Below are positions 1-8,798 of a DNA stretch of 64,000 nt, piece by piece; position 1 is the stretch's first letter, and every line of letters begins with the position of its first letter. The DNA comes from Alphaproteobacteria bacterium. Its GTDB lineage: Bacteria > Pseudomonadota > Alphaproteobacteria > Micropepsales > Micropepsaceae. The notes beneath the pieces are model-generated. The model was not told the origin of the DNA. It made no database searches and saw nothing but the letters and a program-made list of their open reading frames with translations. Position numbers and translations under genes: made by a program. The stretch spans positions 1-64,000 of the forward strand of contig JAFARO010000017.1 in NCBI GenBank assembly GCA_019245415.1, read 5' to 3'.

Positions 1-1133
1 GTTTTGGGAGGCGTAAAAGCCGTGTCCTTGACGGTCTCGCCAGTTGGAAGAGGTACGAACACATCGATGACCGGCAAATTGTATTTTCGCGCGAAGTCGA
101 GGTCGCGCTGATCGTGCGCCGGGCAGCCGAAGATGGCGCCGGTGCCATAGGCCATCAGCACGAAATTCGCGATCAGCACCGGCAGCTTCCAGGACGAGTC
201 GAAAGGATGCGCGGCCGTCAGCCCGGTATCGAAGCCCATCTTCTCCGCGGTCTCGATCGCGGCCTCCGAGGTGCCGATGCGCTGGCATTCCTCGATGAAC
301 GAAGCGGCCTTCGGATCGGCCTTCGCCAGCGCCTGGCTGAGCGGATGGTCGGGCGAGATCGCAACGAAGCTCGCGCCGAACAAGGTGTCGGGCCGCGTTG
401 TGAAAACGTCGACGGCCCCCCCGTTCGACAGATCGAAGGTGAAGCGCAAACCTTCTGAGCGGCCGATCCAGTTCTTCTGCATCAGCCGGACCTTGTCGGG
501 CCAGCGATCCAAGCCATCCAGCGCCGCGAGCAGATCCTCGCTGTAGGCCGTGATCTTGAAGAACCATTGCGAGAGTTTCTTGCGCTCGACCGGCGCGCCG
601 GAGCGCCAGCCGCGGCCCTCGATCACCTGCTCGTTGGCGAGCACGGTCTGGTCGACCGGATCCCAGTTCACGTCCGCTTCGGCGCGGTAGACGAGCCCCG
701 CCTTGTAGAAGTCGACGAACAGCTTCTGCTGCTGGGCGTAGTACTCGGGATCGCAGGTCGCGAACTCGCGCGACCAGTCGATCGCCAGTCCCATCAGCTT
801 CAGCTGATCGCGCATCGCCGCGATGTTGGCGTAGGTCCAGTCGCGCGGGCTGACGCCGGAATCGCGCGCGGCATTCTCGGCCGGCAGCCCGAAGGCGTCC
901 CAGCCCATCGGATGGAGTACGTTGTAACCCTGGGCGCGGCGGAAGCGCGCGAGCACGTCGCCCATGGTGTAGTTGCGCACATGCCCCATATGGATGCGCC
1001 CCGAGGGATAGGGAAACATCTCGAGCACGTAGCATTTGGGCTTGTCGGACTCGTTGGACGCGGCGAAGCTCTGCCGGGAGGTCCATACCTCCTGCCAGCG
1101 CCGTTCGGATTCCTTGGCGTTGTAGCGCGCCAT
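1..1133 (-). CDS. leuS: Leucyl-tRNA synthetase, N-terminal part (cut by window edge)
   Basis: Class I aminoacyl-tRNA synthetase that charges tRNA-Leu. About 377 codons are present and the frame is still open at base 1, so the C-terminal half lies outside the window. The HIGH-type signature [11 protein letters not shown] is at residues 41-51, followed by the conserved [13 protein letters not shown] stretch. Part of the CP1 editing domain follows, including [10 protein letters not shown]. Two in-frame ATGs compete, at 1139 and 1133. I chose 1133 because GGAAGG sits about seven bases upstream, whereas for 1139 it abuts the start codon. The DUF3576 lipoprotein gene lies just upstream on the same strand, an arrangement I recall as common in alphaproteobacteria. 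The identity is secure. Confidence 0.97.
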   Translation of the reverse strand, partial: MARYNAKESERRWQEVWTSRQSFAASNESDKPKCYVLEMFPYPSGRIHMGHVRNYTMGDVLARFRRAQGYNVLHPMGWDAFGLPAENAARDSGVSPRDWTYANIAAMRDQLKLMGLAIDWSREFATCDPEYYAQQQKLFVDFYKAGLVYRAEADVNWDPVDQTVLANEQVIEGRGWRSGAPVERKKLSQWFFKITAYSEDLLAALDGLDRWPDKVRLMQKNWIGRSEGLRFTFDLSNGGAVDVFTTRPDTLFGASFVAISPDHPLSQALAKADPKAASFIEECQRIGTSEAAIETAEKMGFDTGLTAAHPFDSSWKLPVLIANFVLMAYGTGAIFGCPAHDQRDLDFARKYNLPVIDVFVPLPTGETVKDTAFTPPK

Positions 1134-1194
1134 GACCATTCCTTCCCGGGAGCGCTTGGCGTCCCGGACGGACAAGGCTTAGCGCTCCCTCAGA

Positions 1195-1635
1195 TCAACT
1201 TCTAGGCCCGGTCGCGAGCCGCAGCTCGCGCGCCCGTGTCAGGATCGCGTCTTCGAGCTTCGTCGCCGTCTCGGTATTGACCGGTGCGTCGACCCAGCCC
1301 TCGTTCGAGCGCGTCTGGCGGAACACCGCGACACGGATGCCGTCGGCGCGCAGCCGGCGGTCGAGGATGTAGATGGTGACCTTGACCCGCTCGTTGAGGT
1401 CCTGCGGCGAGGAATACCAGTCGGTGATGATGACGCCGCCAAACGGATCGGCCGACGCCAAGGGCATGAAGGACAGCGTGTCCAGGGTCGCGTGCCAGAG
1501 ATAGGAGTTCACTCCCACCGTCCGCGAGGTGCCGCCGGCGATGGCGGTCGTGCCGCTGTCGACTTCGCTGATTTCCCTGTTGCCGCCGCAGCCCACCAGG
1601 ACCAGAGCACACAGCACGATAGTTAACGCCCGCAT
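1195..1635 (-). CDS. DUF3576 family outer-membrane lipoprotein
   Basis: A 146-residue protein of unknown function. It begins with a short lipoprotein signal, MRALTIVLCALVLVGC, where LVGC is a good lipobox and Cys16 the likely lipidated residue. The body carries the DUF3576-like features VNSYLWHATLDTLSF and PFGGVIITDW. An alternative in-frame ATG at 1644 adds three residues; 1635 gives the cleaner signal peptide, and GGAG lies about ten bases upstream. It is co-directional with leuS, with a 61-bp gap, so co-transcription is likely. The periplasmic or outer-membrane location is inferred from the lipobox. The family assignment is from memory of its motifs, without a search. Confidence 0.85.
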   Translation of the reverse strand: MRALTIVLCALVLVGCGGNREISEVDSGTTAIAGGTSRTVGVNSYLWHATLDTLSFMPLASADPFGGVIITDWYSSPQDLNERVKVTIYILDRRLRADGIRVAVFRQTRSNEGWVDAPVNTETATKLEDAILTRARELRLATGPRS

Positions 1636-1793
1636 CTCATCCATTCTCCGAAGGCCACAGCTCAAACCTCGCCCCTCCGCGCCCCCGCTTCGGCAAGGCG
1701 AGGCTTATACGTGGGCACAATCCGCCGCGCAACGCCGTCTCCCCGAAGTCCTGAAATTGCGCTAAGGAGGTTGCCAAAGAGTGGGGCGACACC

Positions 1794-2984
1794 GTGATCG
1801 AGACGCGTCTTCTGGCCGGGCTTGCGCTGCTGGCCGCCATGGGTCCGGCGCAGGCGCTCGACCTCACCTCTTGGTCGCTGTCGCCTTACGAAGCGGATCT
1901 GGGCAACAACGTCACGCTCAAGGTCAACGGCGCGTTCGACGGCTCCGCCTACGTCAATGACGAGCCGCGTCCCAGCCTCGATCCCAGCGGCGTCACCGGC
2001 ACCGGCTGGGTCGGCGCCGTTCTCGAGCGCGACTACGACAGCGGCCTGCAGCTATCCCTGAACAGCGTCTTCGAGGTCTATCACGACCGTCTGTCGGTCG
2101 ATAATTATGGCGGCGACTTCGTGCAGAAGGTCTATGCCCGCGCGCAGACCGGGCTTGGCCGCATCGAGATCGGAAACGAGGACGGTGCGGCCTTTGCACT
2201 GGCGGTGACGGGCCCGGTGGTCGAGGGCTTCTCCTCGATCGACAATTCCAACGCCACCTATTTCCGCGATCCGGCGACAGGGCTCGCCTTCGCCGACATC
2301 TTCGCGCTCAACAGCGCGGTCGAATCCTCCCTCAATTACGCGAAGATCTCCTATTACACGCCGCGGCTCTTCGGCATCGAGCTCGCAGCTTCCTACACGC
2401 CGTCGGAAGGCAAGGACGTGGTGCCTTTCCTCAACAACGGACCGCAGGTGGCCAACCGGCAGAAAAGCATCTGGGAGGCGGCGGCGAGCTACAACGGCTA
2501 TTTCGGTCCGGTGTCATTGAACCTTTCCGCGGGCTGGTCCGTCGGCCATGACGACAACAAGACCGCGGGCCATGCCGGGCTCACCGACTACAGTTTCGGC
2601 GGCCAAGCCGATTATGCGCTGAACGACGATTGGAAGCTTTCCCTGGGCGGCGCCTGGCGCCATGCCAATGCCTATCGATTCGACATCAACGACGTCTTCG
2701 ACATCGGCGCCACCACCAGCAGCCATGTCAGCGCCACCGTAACGCATGGCGCCTGGATCGCCGGCGCCGAACTCGGACAGGGCAGCGCCGACGGAAGTCT
2801 CGGCGAACCCACGCTCGGCCTGCACGCGGCCTCGGCGACGCTGGGCTACGTCGTCAACGCCAATCTTCAGATCGATCTCGGCTGGGAGCAGTTCCTCTAT
2901 CACCGCGACAGGGGCACGTTCTACACCGGCCTGCAACGCATCAAGATGAATGCCGGCTTCCTCAACTTCGAATTCAAGGTCTGA
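1794..2984 (+). CDS. Gram-negative porin-like outer membrane beta-barrel protein
   Basis: A 396-residue secreted protein. The signal peptide reads MIETRLLAGLALLAAMGPAQA with cleavage after AQA. The mature part consists of alternating amphipathic strands rich in Gly, Tyr and Asn and ends NFEFKV, with a C-terminal hydrophobic residue typical of BAM substrates. Phrases such as VYARAQTGLGRIEIGNEDG and SLNYAKISYYTPRLFGIELAASYTP resemble the Porin_4/OmpC-like superfamily of proteobacteria. The start is GTG; AAGGAGG lies unusually far upstream (about 23 bases), so the exact start is uncertain. The substrate is unknown. The 3' end overlaps the convergent TenI-like gene by 11 bp. Confidence 0.8.
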   Translation: MIETRLLAGLALLAAMGPAQALDLTSWSLSPYEADLGNNVTLKVNGAFDGSAYVNDEPRPSLDPSGVTGTGWVGAVLERDYDSGLQLSLNSVFEVYHDRLSVDNYGGDFVQKVYARAQTGLGRIEIGNEDGAAFALAVTGPVVEGFSSIDNSNATYFRDPATGLAFADIFALNSAVESSLNYAKISYYTPRLFGIELAASYTPSEGKDVVPFLNNGPQVANRQKSIWEAAASYNGYFGPVSLNLSAGWSVGHDDNKTAGHAGLTDYSFGGQADYALNDDWKLSLGGAWRHANAYRFDINDVFDIGATTSSHVSATVTHGAWIAGAELGQGSADGSLGEPTLGLHAASATLGYVVNANLQIDLGWEQFLYHRDRGTFYTGLQRIKMNAGFLNFEFKV

Positions 2985-3561
2985 GCGCGGCGATGGCGGC
3001 GATGCCGCGAAAGCCGGACAGCCTCACGGCATTGCGCGCGTCGATGCCGCCCAGCGCATAGACCGGCAGCCGCGCCTGCCGCGCCATCAGGCTCGCGCGC
3101 ACGGGCGAAAGCGCCGCGCGCCCGGGATGACTTTGCGTAGCAAACACGTTCGAGAGAAACACCGCATCGGCCTGCGCGCCGAGCAGGGCCCTCGCCGAAT
3201 GCGCGGCGCAGGTGATCGTCAGCCGTGGAAACCGCGCGCGCCAATGCCGCGCTTCGCGGCTGCGCGACTCGCTCAGATGCACGCCGTCGGCGCCCAAGCG
3301 CATCGCCAACTCCGCGTCGTTGGCGATCAGCACCACCAGGTTTCGCTGTCTGGCGATCTTGAGCAGCGCGCGGGCCAAGGGCTCGAGCCCGCTGCGCGTG
3401 CGCACCACCACCGCGCTTGCTCGGGGAAGCGCGCTTGCGGCCGTGACGGGGTCGGTGAGACGCGAATCGTCCGTCATCAGCACCAGCGGCGGCAACCCTT
3501 TTGCGCCGCCGAGCCGGCTGGCCGCCCTTGCCAATCTTGCGCGCGACGCCTTATCGCTCAC
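2974..3561 (-). CDS. Thiamine-phosphate synthase / TenI-like (beta/alpha)8 protein
   Basis: A 195-residue protein with the TMP-TENI barrel signature: PPLVLMTDDSRLTDP near the N-terminus, then LGADGVHLSES, ADAVFLSNVFATQSHPG and LPVYALGGIDARNAVRL. Canonical ThiE has a QxRxK motif and a GP(V/I)FPTxTK phosphate loop; neither is intact here, so this is probably the divergent alphaproteobacterial ThiE/TenI-like branch rather than the main synthase. The GTG start at 3561 is only four bases from the divergent yggS ATG, so the two start signals must overlap each other's coding sequence. The frame stays open upstream, but that stretch is antisense to yggS and reads as noise. Confidence 0.78.
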   Translation of the reverse strand: MSDKASRARLARAASRLGGAKGLPPLVLMTDDSRLTDPVTAASALPRASAVVVRTRSGLEPLARALLKIARQRNLVVLIANDAELAMRLGADGVHLSESRSREARHWRARFPRLTITCAAHSARALLGAQADAVFLSNVFATQSHPGRAALSPVRASLMARQARLPVYALGGIDARNAVRLSGFRGIAAIAALRP

Positions 3562-3565
3562 CGCG

Positions 3566-4273
3566 ATGTCCCTCGAAGCCGAGAACCTCGCCCATATCCT
3601 CGCGCGCATCGAAGCGGCGCGAAAGGCCGCCATCCGCCCTGCCGCCTCGACGACGCTGGTCGCGGTGTCCAAGACGCATGGGCCGGAGCGCGTCCAACCG
3701 CTGCTGGACGCTGGCCATCGCGTCTTCGGCGAGAACCGCGTTCGGGAAGCCCACGCCAAATGGCCGGCGCTGAAGGACAGGTTCCCCGGCATCGTGCTGC
3801 ATCTGATCGGTCCGCTGCAGACCAACAAACTGCGCGACGCGCTCGCGCTGTTCGACGTCATCGAGACCCTGGACCGGCCGCGGCTGGCCGAGGCGCTGGC
3901 GCAGGAGCGCGACCGCGGCGCCAGGCTCCCGGACCTCTTCCTCCAGGTGAACACCGGGGAGGAGCCGCAGAAGGCTGGCGTCGCCCCTTTGGAAGCGCCT
4001 TCGTTGATCGTGCGGGCGCGCGCGTTGTCGCTGCCGCTCAAGGGCCTGATGTGCATTCCGCCGGCGGATGCCGATCCGGTGCCGCATTTCGCGCTGCTGG
4101 CCAAGCTGGCGCGCGATCACGCGCTGCCGCTTCTCAGCATGGGCATGAGCGGCGATTTCGAGCGCGCGATCCGCTTCGGCGCCACCCATGTGCGCGTCGG
4201 CAGCGCGATCTTCGGGCCGCGCCTTCAGCTCTCGGAAAAGAAGGACGGGCTCGCCGACAACGAGCGCCGATAG
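3566..4273 (+). CDS. yggS: YggS family PLP-binding homeostasis protein
   Basis: A 235-residue, single-domain alanine-racemase-fold protein that binds pyridoxal 5'-phosphate and buffers its cellular level. Family hallmarks are TTLVAVSKTHGPE (the Lys that binds PLP), RVFGENRVREA, LHLIGPLQTNK and the phosphate-binding end LSMGMSGDFERAIRFG...VRVGSAIFG. The ATG at 3566 lacks a strong Shine-Dalgarno and lies four bases from the divergent TenI-like start. The last 49 bases overlap the convergent downstream hypothetical gene. The family assignment is firm. Confidence 0.93.
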   Translation: MSLEAENLAHILARIEAARKAAIRPAASTTLVAVSKTHGPERVQPLLDAGHRVFGENRVREAHAKWPALKDRFPGIVLHLIGPLQTNKLRDALALFDVIETLDRPRLAEALAQERDRGARLPDLFLQVNTGEEPQKAGVAPLEAPSLIVRARALSLPLKGLMCIPPADADPVPHFALLAKLARDHALPLLSMGMSGDFERAIRFGATHVRVGSAIFGPRLQLSEKKDGLADNERR

Positions 4274-4740
4274 GCGAAGAGCGCGCGCTGGGCGGTGATC
4301 TCATCGCTGCCGTTGCGCGCGAGCGCCTTGCTCCGTGCGGCGACATCGGCGGACGCGGCGGGGGTCGGCACCTTGGCCTCTGTTGCCGGCGCGGGCGGAG
4401 CAGAACGATCGCTGCTGAACCAGTCGAGCACGGTGTCGCCGAAACTTTTTCCCGAAAGCTGCTGATAGCCGATGTCGGCGAGCGCGGAGAGCGCACCCAG
4501 GGGCCCGCCATAGAGCGTGTCGCCGACGAGCTTCTCCGGCGTATCGATCTTGTCGCCGGTGAGCGCGCGATAGAGCGTGCCGACCACCGGCAGATGCTGC
4601 AGCGGATTGACGATGTCGAGGAAGTCGCCGAACGAGAAGGAATGCTTCTTGGGCGCGGCCGGCTGCACGGCCTGCGCCAGCGCATGCGTTGGCGGGGCCA
4701 GCGTGAAGGAGCTTCCGGTCGTGATCATGGCGCGGATCAC
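4225..4740 (-). CDS. Conserved hypothetical protein, 171 aa
   Basis: I do not recognise a characterised family. The coherent part is HSFSFGDFLDIVNPLQHLP followed by VVGTLYRALTGDKIDTPEKL and GDTLYGGPLGALSALADIGY, a soluble-looking helical core with regular Gly/Pro turns. An Ala/Pro-rich linker and a charged tail follow. The GTG at 4740 has GGAG five bases upstream and is preferred over the in-frame ATG at 4728. The 3' end overlaps the convergent yggS by 49 bp, and ribA lies upstream on the same strand (80-bp gap). The frame is shared in part with ribA antisense noise, so the N-terminus is less certain than the core. Confidence 0.62.
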   Translation of the reverse strand: MIRAMITTGSSFTLAPPTHALAQAVQPAAPKKHSFSFGDFLDIVNPLQHLPVVGTLYRALTGDKIDTPEKLVGDTLYGGPLGALSALADIGYQQLSGKSFGDTVLDWFSSDRSAPPAPATEAKVPTPAASADVAARSKALARNGSDEITAQRALFAYRRSLSASPSFFSES

Positions 4741-4820
4741 GCAAGCTCCGGGCCATCGCGAAAGCGCGGAAATCCGGGCATCGCGCGCGCCGCCCGGCAA
4801 ATTCTTCCGCCCGGCGGACG

Positions 4821-5909
4821 TCAAATCAAATGGCCCCCTTTCGCGCGCTTGGTATCCAGATAGGCCCGGTTGTGCGCGTGGGCGGGGAAGCTGTGCGGCA
4901 CGCGTTCGCTGACGGTGACGCCCGCGCTTTCGAGCGCGGCGACCTTGTGCGGGTTGTTGGTCATCAGCCGCACGCTGTCGTAGCCGAGCAATTGCAGCAT
5001 GCGCGCAGCCACGCCATAGAGCCGCTCGTCGGCGCCGAAGCCCAGCCGCTCGTTGGCCTCCATGGTGTCGAAGCCCTGATCCTGCAGGCGATAGGCGCGC
5101 AGCTTGTTGATCAGTCCGATGCCGCGGCCCTCCTGCGCGAGATAGAGCAGGATGCCGGCGCCGGCCTTGGCGATGGCCTCGGTGGCGCCGCGCAGCTGGG
5201 GACCGCAGTCGCATTTGAGCGAGCCGAGCAGATCGCCGGTGAAGCATTCCGAATGCAGCCGCGTCAGCACCGGCTGGTGCGTCGGCGGCGCGCCGATGAC
5301 GATGGCATAGTGCTCCGGCGCGCCATCGCCGGCGCGGAAGGCCACCATCTCGGCATTCTCCGCGCCCTCCAGCGGCACACGCGCCCGCGTCACGATCGTC
5401 AGGCTACGGACGACCTCTTGCTCGTAACTAGAGATCGCACCGGCATCGATCTCCGCCGCGGCCCCCTTGGCCGCCGGTTGCGCGACGACGACCGCCGGCA
5501 GCAGGCCGGCGAGCTTGGCGAGCTTGACCGCGGCGCCTGCGGTATCCGGCAGCGGATCGCGCAGCGCCTCGAACGGACCCTTCAGGGGCGTGTCCAGATC
5601 GCGCGCGGGATCGGCGATGGCGCACAGCTCGGCCATGGCCGCATTGGGAGCGATCGCCAGCGCCACGATCTCGGGCGTGTAGAGGCGGATCTTCAACGTG
5701 CGCGCGCGGGCGTGGGTGATGAGCAGCCGCGGTTTGTCGAGCGTCCGCAGCGCAGCGTCGGGGGCGGTCTCCACCGCCAGCGCAAGCATCGGCTGCTCAC
5801 CGTCGATCAGGACCGCTTCGCCGCGGCGCAGCGTGTCCACGGCCCGCGCGACCCGCGCAATCGCAGGGCCGTCGCGTCCCAGTGTCGGCGATTTCACTTT
5901 CCCGCGCAT
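4821..5909 (-). CDS. ribA: GTP cyclohydrolase II with degenerate RibB-like N-domain
   Basis: Converts GTP to the first riboflavin-pathway pyrimidine with release of formate and pyrophosphate. The protein has 362 residues. The C-terminal cyclohydrolase II domain starts near residue 170. Zinc ligands Cys222, Cys233 and Cys235 lie in SECFTGDLLGS and LKCDCG. They are followed by YLAQEGRGIGLINKLRAY, the GTP/catalytic segment, and by LMTNNPHK. Residues 1-165 align in position with a DHBP-synthase (RibB) domain, but the acidic RibB active-site motifs are not evident, so this half is probably inactive. That is common for alphaproteobacterial RibA. It is divergent from the response regulator at 5970. 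Confidence 0.93.
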   Translation of the reverse strand: MRGKVKSPTLGRDGPAIARVARAVDTLRRGEAVLIDGEQPMLALAVETAPDAALRTLDKPRLLITHARARTLKIRLYTPEIVALAIAPNAAMAELCAIADPARDLDTPLKGPFEALRDPLPDTAGAAVKLAKLAGLLPAVVVAQPAAKGAAAEIDAGAISSYEQEVVRSLTIVTRARVPLEGAENAEMVAFRAGDGAPEHYAIVIGAPPTHQPVLTRLHSECFTGDLLGSLKCDCGPQLRGATEAIAKAGAGILLYLAQEGRGIGLINKLRAYRLQDQGFDTMEANERLGFGADERLYGVAARMLQLLGYDSVRLMTNNPHKVAALESAGVTVSERVPHSFPAHAHNRAYLDTKRAKGGHLI

Positions 5910-5969
5910 CGGCTTTCCACATACACCGCCGCAAGGCTAGACTTGTAGCGCAAAGGCCCGGACCCCCAC

Positions 5970-6653
5970 ATGCCTGCGCCCAAACGCGTTCTATTGGTAG
6001 ACGACGACCAGATGCTGCGCGCCTCGCTGGCCGAGCAGCTTCAGGCCGAGGGTGCGTATATGGTGGTGGAAGCGGGCAGCGTCGCGGAAGGCCGCCTCAA
6101 AGCCGCCGAAGGGCTCTACGAATTCCTGATTCTGGACATCGGCCTGCCGGACGGCGACGGGCGCGCGCTGTGCCGCGAGCTGCGCGATGGGGGCGTCACC
6201 GCGCCGATCGTGCTGCTGACCGCGGCCGAAAGCGACGCCGACACCATCGAGGGGCTGGAAGCCGGCGCCAACGACTATGTCACCAAGCCGTTTCGCTTTG
6301 CGGTGCTGATGGCGCGGCTGCACGCGCATCTGCGCAGCCACGGCCACAGCGAAGAGGCGCAATACCGCATCGGCCCCTACACCTTCCGCCCGAGCGCGAA
6401 AGTGCTGATCGACGCCGCCGCCAAGAAGATCCGGCTGACCGAGAAAGAGACCAACATCCTCAAATTCCTGCACCGCTCCGGCGACACGGTGCCGCGGGAG
6501 ACGCTGCTGCATGAGGTCTGGGGCTACAACCCCGCGGTGACCACCCACACGCTGGAGACCCATATCTACCGCCTGCGGCAGAAGATCGAGGCCGACCCAA
6601 CCCGCGCCCGCCTGCTGGTGACCGAAAGCGGCGGCTACCGCCTGATGGCCTGA
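5970..6653 (+). CDS. OmpR/PhoB-type response regulator (orphan)
   Basis: A 227-residue two-domain regulator. The receiver domain (about 1-120) has the acidic pocket in LLVDDDQM, phospho-acceptor Asp56 in LILDIGLPDGDG, Thr84 and Lys106 (YVTKPF). The C-terminal winged helix (about 130-227) has LTEKETNILKFL, the wing region VWGYNPAVTTHTLETHIYRL and the terminal TESGGYRLMA. No sensor kinase is adjacent; the nearest is the HWE kinase near 26 kb, which belongs to a different pairing class. All residues needed for phosphorylation are present, so it should be an active switch. Its target genes cannot be read from the sequence. The start sits 60 bp from the divergent ribA. Confidence 0.93.
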   Translation: MPAPKRVLLVDDDQMLRASLAEQLQAEGAYMVVEAGSVAEGRLKAAEGLYEFLILDIGLPDGDGRALCRELRDGGVTAPIVLLTAAESDADTIEGLEAGANDYVTKPFRFAVLMARLHAHLRSHGHSEEAQYRIGPYTFRPSAKVLIDAAAKKIRLTEKETNILKFLHRSGDTVPRETLLHEVWGYNPAVTTHTLETHIYRLRQKIEADPTRARLLVTESGGYRLMA

Positions 6654-6802
6654 GAATTCTGTAGGTCCCAGGAAACGAACTGTAAGACATGCGAAAATAT
6701 CATAGTAGCCATGCGCGTTTGCTAGTCTGTACACCACTAGTGTGAACATCATATCTGTGGCTCGAGATACCGCTGCACACAGCCCTTAAGGAGGGCACGC
6801 CC

Positions 6803-7804
6803 ATGGCCGCACAATGGAAATCGATGCTGGGAGGCGCCGCGGTCGCGGCCCTGCTGATCATCCCGGCGGCGGCGGGCGACGGCGGCGGCGGCTGGATCAT
6901 GGGTCCGTGGCGCAGCTTCTCCGTCGCCAGCGTCAAGGTCGACAGCGTGGTCGGGCGGCTGCGCGTCGAGGTCAAGCCGCAAACACAGATCGGCGTCCAA
7001 GTCTCCGGCACCAAGGATCGCGTCGGCCACGTCACGGTCTACCAGTCGGGCAACCAGGTGGTCGTCGAAGGCGAGAACCGCGAGGCGGTATGGGACTGGC
7101 ACACCTGGTTCGATTTCTCCGCCCATAACCAGAGCGCCAAGGACATCGACGTCCATATCGTGCTTCCCAAGGGCACGGCGCTCCACGTCGAGGAAATGGT
7201 CGGCGATGCCACCATCGGCGACACCGAAGGCGACGTGCACTTCGAGGCGGTCGACTCCAACACCACCATCGGCCATGTGCATGAAGCCCATCTCACCATG
7301 GCGGGATCGGGCAAGATCGCCGTGACGCAGATCGACGGCGATCTGCATCTCGACATCGCGGGTTCCGGCCGGGTGAAGACGGGCTCGGCACGCGCCGTGC
7401 ACGCCGACATCGCGGGCTCGGGCAGCGCCGATCTCGGCATCATCCGCGAGCTGCACCTGGACATTGCGGGCTCCGGCGATTTCAGCGCGCAGCGCGTCAA
7501 CGGCCCGGTCAACGTCGACATCATGGGCGCCGGCTCGGTCAATATCCGCGAAGGCGTCGCCGATCCGCTGCATCTGGACATCGCCGGCGCCGGCAATTTC
7601 GTCTTCGGCGGCGAGGCGGTCGATCCGCACATCAGCGCGCTCGGCTCGGGCAGCGTGAAGCTGCGCTCCTATCGCGGCAAGCTCTCCTCCGACGGCATGG
7701 CGGATGTGAAGGTCGGGGCGGAAGGTTTCGCGCCCGCACCGCCGGCTCCGCCTGCTCCTCCGGCGCCGCCGCGGTCGCCCAAGCACTCCGACGATGACGA
7801 CTAA
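6803..7804 (+). CDS. Secreted DUF2807-like repeat protein
   Basis: A 333-residue exported protein. The signal is MAAQWKSMLGGAAVAALLIIPAAA. After a head domain with adhesin-like strands, a run of beta-helix-type repeats built on HLDIAGSGxx spans roughly residues 160-295, as in the putative auto-transporter head-GIN (DUF2807) family. The protein ends in a PAPPAPPAPPAPP-type spacer and an acidic tail with four Asp. AAGGAGG lies eight bases before the ATG. In related proteins the repeats pack as a parallel beta-solenoid on the cell surface or in the periplasm; the ligand is unknown. It has no obvious operon partner and converges on tesB with a 6-bp gap. Confidence 0.75.
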   Translation: MAAQWKSMLGGAAVAALLIIPAAAGDGGGGWIMGPWRSFSVASVKVDSVVGRLRVEVKPQTQIGVQVSGTKDRVGHVTVYQSGNQVVVEGENREAVWDWHTWFDFSAHNQSAKDIDVHIVLPKGTALHVEEMVGDATIGDTEGDVHFEAVDSNTTIGHVHEAHLTMAGSGKIAVTQIDGDLHLDIAGSGRVKTGSARAVHADIAGSGSADLGIIRELHLDIAGSGDFSAQRVNGPVNVDIMGAGSVNIREGVADPLHLDIAGAGNFVFGGEAVDPHISALGSGSVKLRSYRGKLSSDGMADVKVGAEGFAPAPPAPPAPPAPPRSPKHSDDDD

Positions 7805-7810
7805 GGCCTG

Positions 7811-8692
7811 CTAGCGCGACTTCTCCGGCCTCGGGCGCATCAAACCTTCCTGCACCACGGAAGCCACGAGCTTGCCGTCGCGCGCATAGACCGCGCCGCG
7901 GTTGAAGCCGCGCGCGCCGGACGCGCTGGGACTGTCCTGCGCGTAAAGCAGCCATTCGTCGACGCGGAAGGGATGGTGGAACCACATCGCGTGGTCGAGG
8001 CTCGCCATCTGGATCGACGAGTGCCAGTCGATGCCGTGGGGCAGCAGCGCGGTGTCGAGCAGCGACATGTCGGAGGCATAGGCGAGCACCGCCTGCTGCG
8101 TGCCGATGTCGTCGGGCACCGGTCCGGTGGCACGGATCCAGATATTGTCGAAGGGCGCGTGTTTGCCGCGATTGGAGAACCCCCGCCACGTCACCGGCCG
8201 CATGTCGATCGGCCGCGGCCTCAGCACCCAGTCGCGCGCGGCCTCTGGGATCCGATCGATCTCCTTGAGCCGCAATTCGTGCTCGCTCGCCAATTCTTCG
8301 GGGCTCGGCACCTTGGGCATCTCGAACTGGTGCTCATAGCCCTGTTCCGGCACCTGGAACGACGCCGCCATGTTGAAGATCTGCTGGCCGTGCTGGATCG
8401 CGACGACCCGGCGCGCCGTGAAGCTGGCGCCGTCGCGCGAGCGGTCGACCTCGTAGAGGATCGGCACTTTGGGATCGCCCGCGCGCAAGAAATAGGCATG
8501 GAAAGAGTGGCAGACGCGGCCCTCCACCGTGCGCAGCGCCGCCACCAGCGCCTGGCCCAGCACCTGGCCGCCGAAGACCCGCTGCATGCGGTCCTTGGGC
8601 GAAAGGCCGCGAAAGATGTTCTCCTCGATCTTTTCCAGATCGAGAAGGTCGAGTACGTCCTGGATCGGCGTCTTGGCTTGCGGCGTGTCCAT
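7811..8692 (-). CDS. tesB: Acyl-CoA thioesterase II
   Basis: A 293-residue double hot-dog thioesterase that hydrolyses medium- and long-chain acyl-CoA. TesB features are RVFGGQVLGQALVAALRTV, CHSFHAYFLRAGD, GASFTARRVVAIQ, and a second hot-dog with VLAYASDMSLLDTALLPH and SLDHAMWFHHPFRVDEWLLY. The Asp in YASDMSLL and the following Thr/Gln region match the catalytic set of the family. The length fits E. coli TesB. It is divergent from btaA. Confidence 0.94.
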   Translation of the reverse strand: MDTPQAKTPIQDVLDLLDLEKIEENIFRGLSPKDRMQRVFGGQVLGQALVAALRTVEGRVCHSFHAYFLRAGDPKVPILYEVDRSRDGASFTARRVVAIQHGQQIFNMAASFQVPEQGYEHQFEMPKVPSPEELASEHELRLKEIDRIPEAARDWVLRPRPIDMRPVTWRGFSNRGKHAPFDNIWIRATGPVPDDIGTQQAVLAYASDMSLLDTALLPHGIDWHSSIQMASLDHAMWFHHPFRVDEWLLYAQDSPSASGARGFNRGAVYARDGKLVASVVQEGLMRPRPEKSR

Positions 8693-8798
8693 GGCGGACC
8701 CATAGGGGGCGGCCGGGGTCGACGCAAGCAGTCAAAAAGGTGTCACAATCTCCGGCCAAGCCTCTGTCTTTGCTGCCGAACCCCTGCCGAAGGATCAC

